Below, one piece after another: positions 5,101 to 6,440 of a stretch of 6,440 bases of DNA. Position 1 is the first letter of the stretch. Every line of letters begins with the position of its first letter. A program made the translations under genes and the position numbers. The notes under the pieces were generated by a model. The model did no database searches. It saw nothing but the letters and a program-made list of their open reading frames with translations, and was not told where the DNA came from. Source of the stretch: Actinomycetota bacterium (GTDB taxonomy: Bacteria; Actinomycetota; Actinomycetes; Streptosporangiales; Streptosporangiaceae); assembly GCA_003168295.1 (NCBI GenBank), contig PMST01000541.1, positions 5,136-11,575 on the forward strand, given 5' to 3'.

Positions 5101-5121
5101 CGGCGCCAGATTGTGCCGCCG
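5101..5121 (+). terminator. hairpin directly after the TIR-WD40 stop
   Basis: CGGCGCCA (5101-5108) pairs with TGCCGCCG (5114-5121) around a 5-nt loop, with one C-C mismatch. It starts at the base after the stop codon. No U-run follows, so it is a modest terminator or 3'-end stabilising stem. Confidence 0.4.
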
Positions 5122-5136
5122 GGCTCGCCGGTGGCA

Positions 5137-5159
5137 GGCCCGCCGCCGCCCGGCGGGCC
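5137..5159. terminator. bidirectional GC-rich hairpin between convergent genes
   Basis: GGCCCGCC (5137-5144) and GGCGGGCC (5152-5159) form a perfect 8-bp stem with a 7-nt loop. It sits between the stops of the TIR-WD40 gene and the helicase gene, where a shared terminator is expected. There is no U-run on either side, as is usual in high-GC actinomycetes. Confidence 0.55.
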
Positions 5160-5177
5160 GCGACATCAGCTGATCGG

Positions 5178-6440
5178 TCAGGAACCCGGGGCGTCGCCAT
5201 GTCCGAAAGACGCCCGCAGCGCATCGGTCAGCAATGCGGCCAGCGCCTCGAGCTGCACGTCGCCCGGCCGGGAGGCCTCCTGGCCCGCCCCGTCCAGCGC
5301 CCGGGCGGCCAGCCCCGCCTTGCCGTCGATCAGCCCGGCGATCCGGGCGTCGATGGTCTGCGCGGCGATGATGCGCCACGCGGTGACCGGTTCGGCCTGC
5401 CCGATGCGGTGGCTGCGGTCGATGGCCTGGGTCTGCTCCGCGTCGGTCCAGGACAGCTCGGCCAGCACGATGTTGGAGGCGACCTGCAGATTCAGGCCCA
5501 CGCCAGCCGCGGTCAGCGAGCACACCGCGACCGCGACGTCCGGGTCGTTCACGAAGGCGTCGACGTTCGCCTGCCGCGCCGTGGGCGTCTGGTCGCCGCG
5601 GATCGACGAGAAGCGCACCCCCTGCTCGGCGAAAATCTCTTCGGCGGCGTCCATGACGTCGATGTGCTTGGCGAAGAAGACGACCTTGCCGGCGCTGCGG
5701 GCCAGCTGCGTCGCGTATTCCGCGGCCAGTTCGGCCTTCGCCTGGCCGATGCGCCGCATCATGGTGAACACGTTCTCGCCAGACTGCTTGGTCGTCGTGT
5801 CCTTCAGCTCCGACCGGGCCACCCGGCGGACGAGGTCGTAGTCGATACCCTCGACGGCGTCGTCGGAGGATCGGTTCGCGAGCGCGTTCTCGTATTGGGC
5901 CACCATCCGGCCGGCCAGGTGCCGTTCTGCCGCCCGGATCGACCGGCCGGCCCGTTCGTCCAGCTCAACAGGGAGGTCGGCGATGCGGCGGGCGGGGATG
6001 TCGGCGGCCACGTCGAGCTTGCGGCGGCGCACGATGCCGCGGTCGATCACGCACTGGCGCGCCGCGGCGTAGAAACCCCGGTCGGCGGGCGTCAGGCCGG
6101 TGTCCTCGAGCGCGTCCATCAGCTCGGCCAGGGGCTTGCTGTCGTCGATCCAGCCGAGGAACTGCCAGATCGCCCGGAAGTCGTCGATGTCGTTGATCAG
6201 CGGGGTGCCGGTCAGCGCCATCAGCAGGGGCTGGTCCGCACGGGACCGGATGCGGTCGGAGAGCGCCAGGACGCGCTGCGAGCGCTGTGAGGTCTTGTTC
6301 TTGATGAAGTGGGCCTCGTCCACGACCATGCCGCGGAAGTCGAAGTCGCCGAGCCAGCCCATGTGGCGGTCGAGCACCTCGTAGTTGAGCACGACGATAT
6401 CGGCGAAGCCGTCGACCGCCTCGCCGTCGCCCTGCACCAC
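5178..6440 (-). CDS. SNF2-family DNA-dependent ATPase/helicase, N-terminus outside window
   Basis: This is the C-terminal 420 residues of a SNF2 (superfamily 2) ATPase, which uses ATP to move along or remodel DNA-protein complexes. Numbering from the window edge: Walker B/motif II is VVDEAHFIKN (D41-E42-A43-H44), motif III is LTGTPLIND (76-84), then a helical insert (about 150-225), motif IV region KVVFFAKHIDVMD (252-264), motif V SLTAAGVGLNLQ (308-319) and motif VI QAIDRSHRIGQ (338-348). Motif VI in this SNF2-specific form makes the family assignment firm. The Walker A motif is not present and must lie beyond base 6440, so the GTG at the very edge is not the start. The closest styles are SMARCAL1/HepA-like bacterial helicases; the biological role is unknown. 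It converges on the TIR-WD40 gene, so the two are not co-transcribed. Confidence 0.92.
   Translation of the reverse strand: MVQGDGEAVDGFADIVVLNYEVLDRHMGWLGDFDFRGMVVDEAHFIKNKTSQRSQRVLALSDRIRSRADQPLLMALTGTPLINDIDDFRAIWQFLGWIDDSKPLAELMDALEDTGLTPADRGFYAAARQCVIDRGIVRRRKLDVAADIPARRIADLPVELDERAGRSIRAAERHLAGRMVAQYENALANRSSDDAVEGIDYDLVRRVARSELKDTTTKQSGENVFTMMRRIGQAKAELAAEYATQLARSAGKVVFFAKHIDVMDAAEEIFAEQGVRFSSIRGDQTPTARQANVDAFVNDPDVAVAVCSLTAAGVGLNLQVASNIVLAELSWTDAEQTQAIDRSHRIGQAEPVTAWRIIAAQTIDARIAGLIDGKAGLAARALDGAGQEASRPGDVQLEALAALLTDALRASFGHGDAPGS

Noticed and set aside
5073..6290. Long + strand open frame of 405 codons, and a 304-codon minus frame at 4609-5523
   Set aside because: These are shadows of the SNF2 helicase and the WD40 repeats; low-complexity Arg/Gly/Pro/Ala content and no domain motifs.
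5178..6440. SNF2 helicase as part of a DISARM-like or other defence operon with the TIR gene
   Set aside because: It is on the opposite strand, with terminator-like hairpins between, and no methylase or other defence partner is visible in this window. It cannot be excluded beyond the right edge.

Overview
The window looks like actinomycete chromosome. GC is very high (about 75-77% in lines counted by hand inside the flanking genes). Third codon positions are strongly G/C, GTG starts are plausible, and the protein families are typical of Actinomycetota (WD40 blades of the form RLWDTATGRE, a NodB-type secreted deacetylase, a SNF2 helicase). I cannot name the genus.

Left part (1-2232). The C-terminal part of a NodB-family polysaccharide deacetylase enters from the left edge on the + strand. 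Facing it is a tight two-gene minus-strand unit: a class I SAM-dependent methyltransferase (start 2232) followed after 9 bp by an AhpD-like, peroxidase-related protein whose ribosome-binding site overlaps the methyltransferase stop.

Middle part (2233-3036). About 800 bp of lower-GC DNA carries no full-size gene but is structured. On the minus strand there is a promoter-like pair, a strong Shine-Dalgarno and a 13-codon ORF (MFANRQTPPGVAR). The stop codon of that ORF lies in the loop of one hairpin, and a second hairpin with a 13-bp perfect stem follows. One arm of the first hairpin can also pair with one arm of the second. This is the layout of a translation-dependent transcription attenuator, yet no intact gene follows for about 435 nt. 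On the + strand, a TTGACA hexamer and a 16-bp palindrome precede the next gene.

Right-centre part (3037-5100). Two co-oriented + strand genes form the most interesting unit. The first encodes a 121-residue membrane protein with two helices and a cytoplasmic tail made of three 11-residue repeats, each centred on Y-T-x-V. The second encodes a 527-residue TIR-WD40 protein: an N-terminal TIR domain with a Glu placed like the catalytic Glu of NAD-cleaving TIRs, a flexible linker, and eight near-identical WD40 blades that vary mainly at a few loop positions. The GC of the TIR region is lower than the flanks (about 65% in one line). A TIR effector on a sensor-like propeller next to a membrane protein suggests a conflict, immunity or signalling module, but this is inference from architecture.

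Right edge (5178-6440). The C-terminal two thirds or so of a SNF2-family helicase runs on the minus strand, convergent with the TIR-WD40 gene. The 77-bp gap between them holds two terminator-like hairpins.
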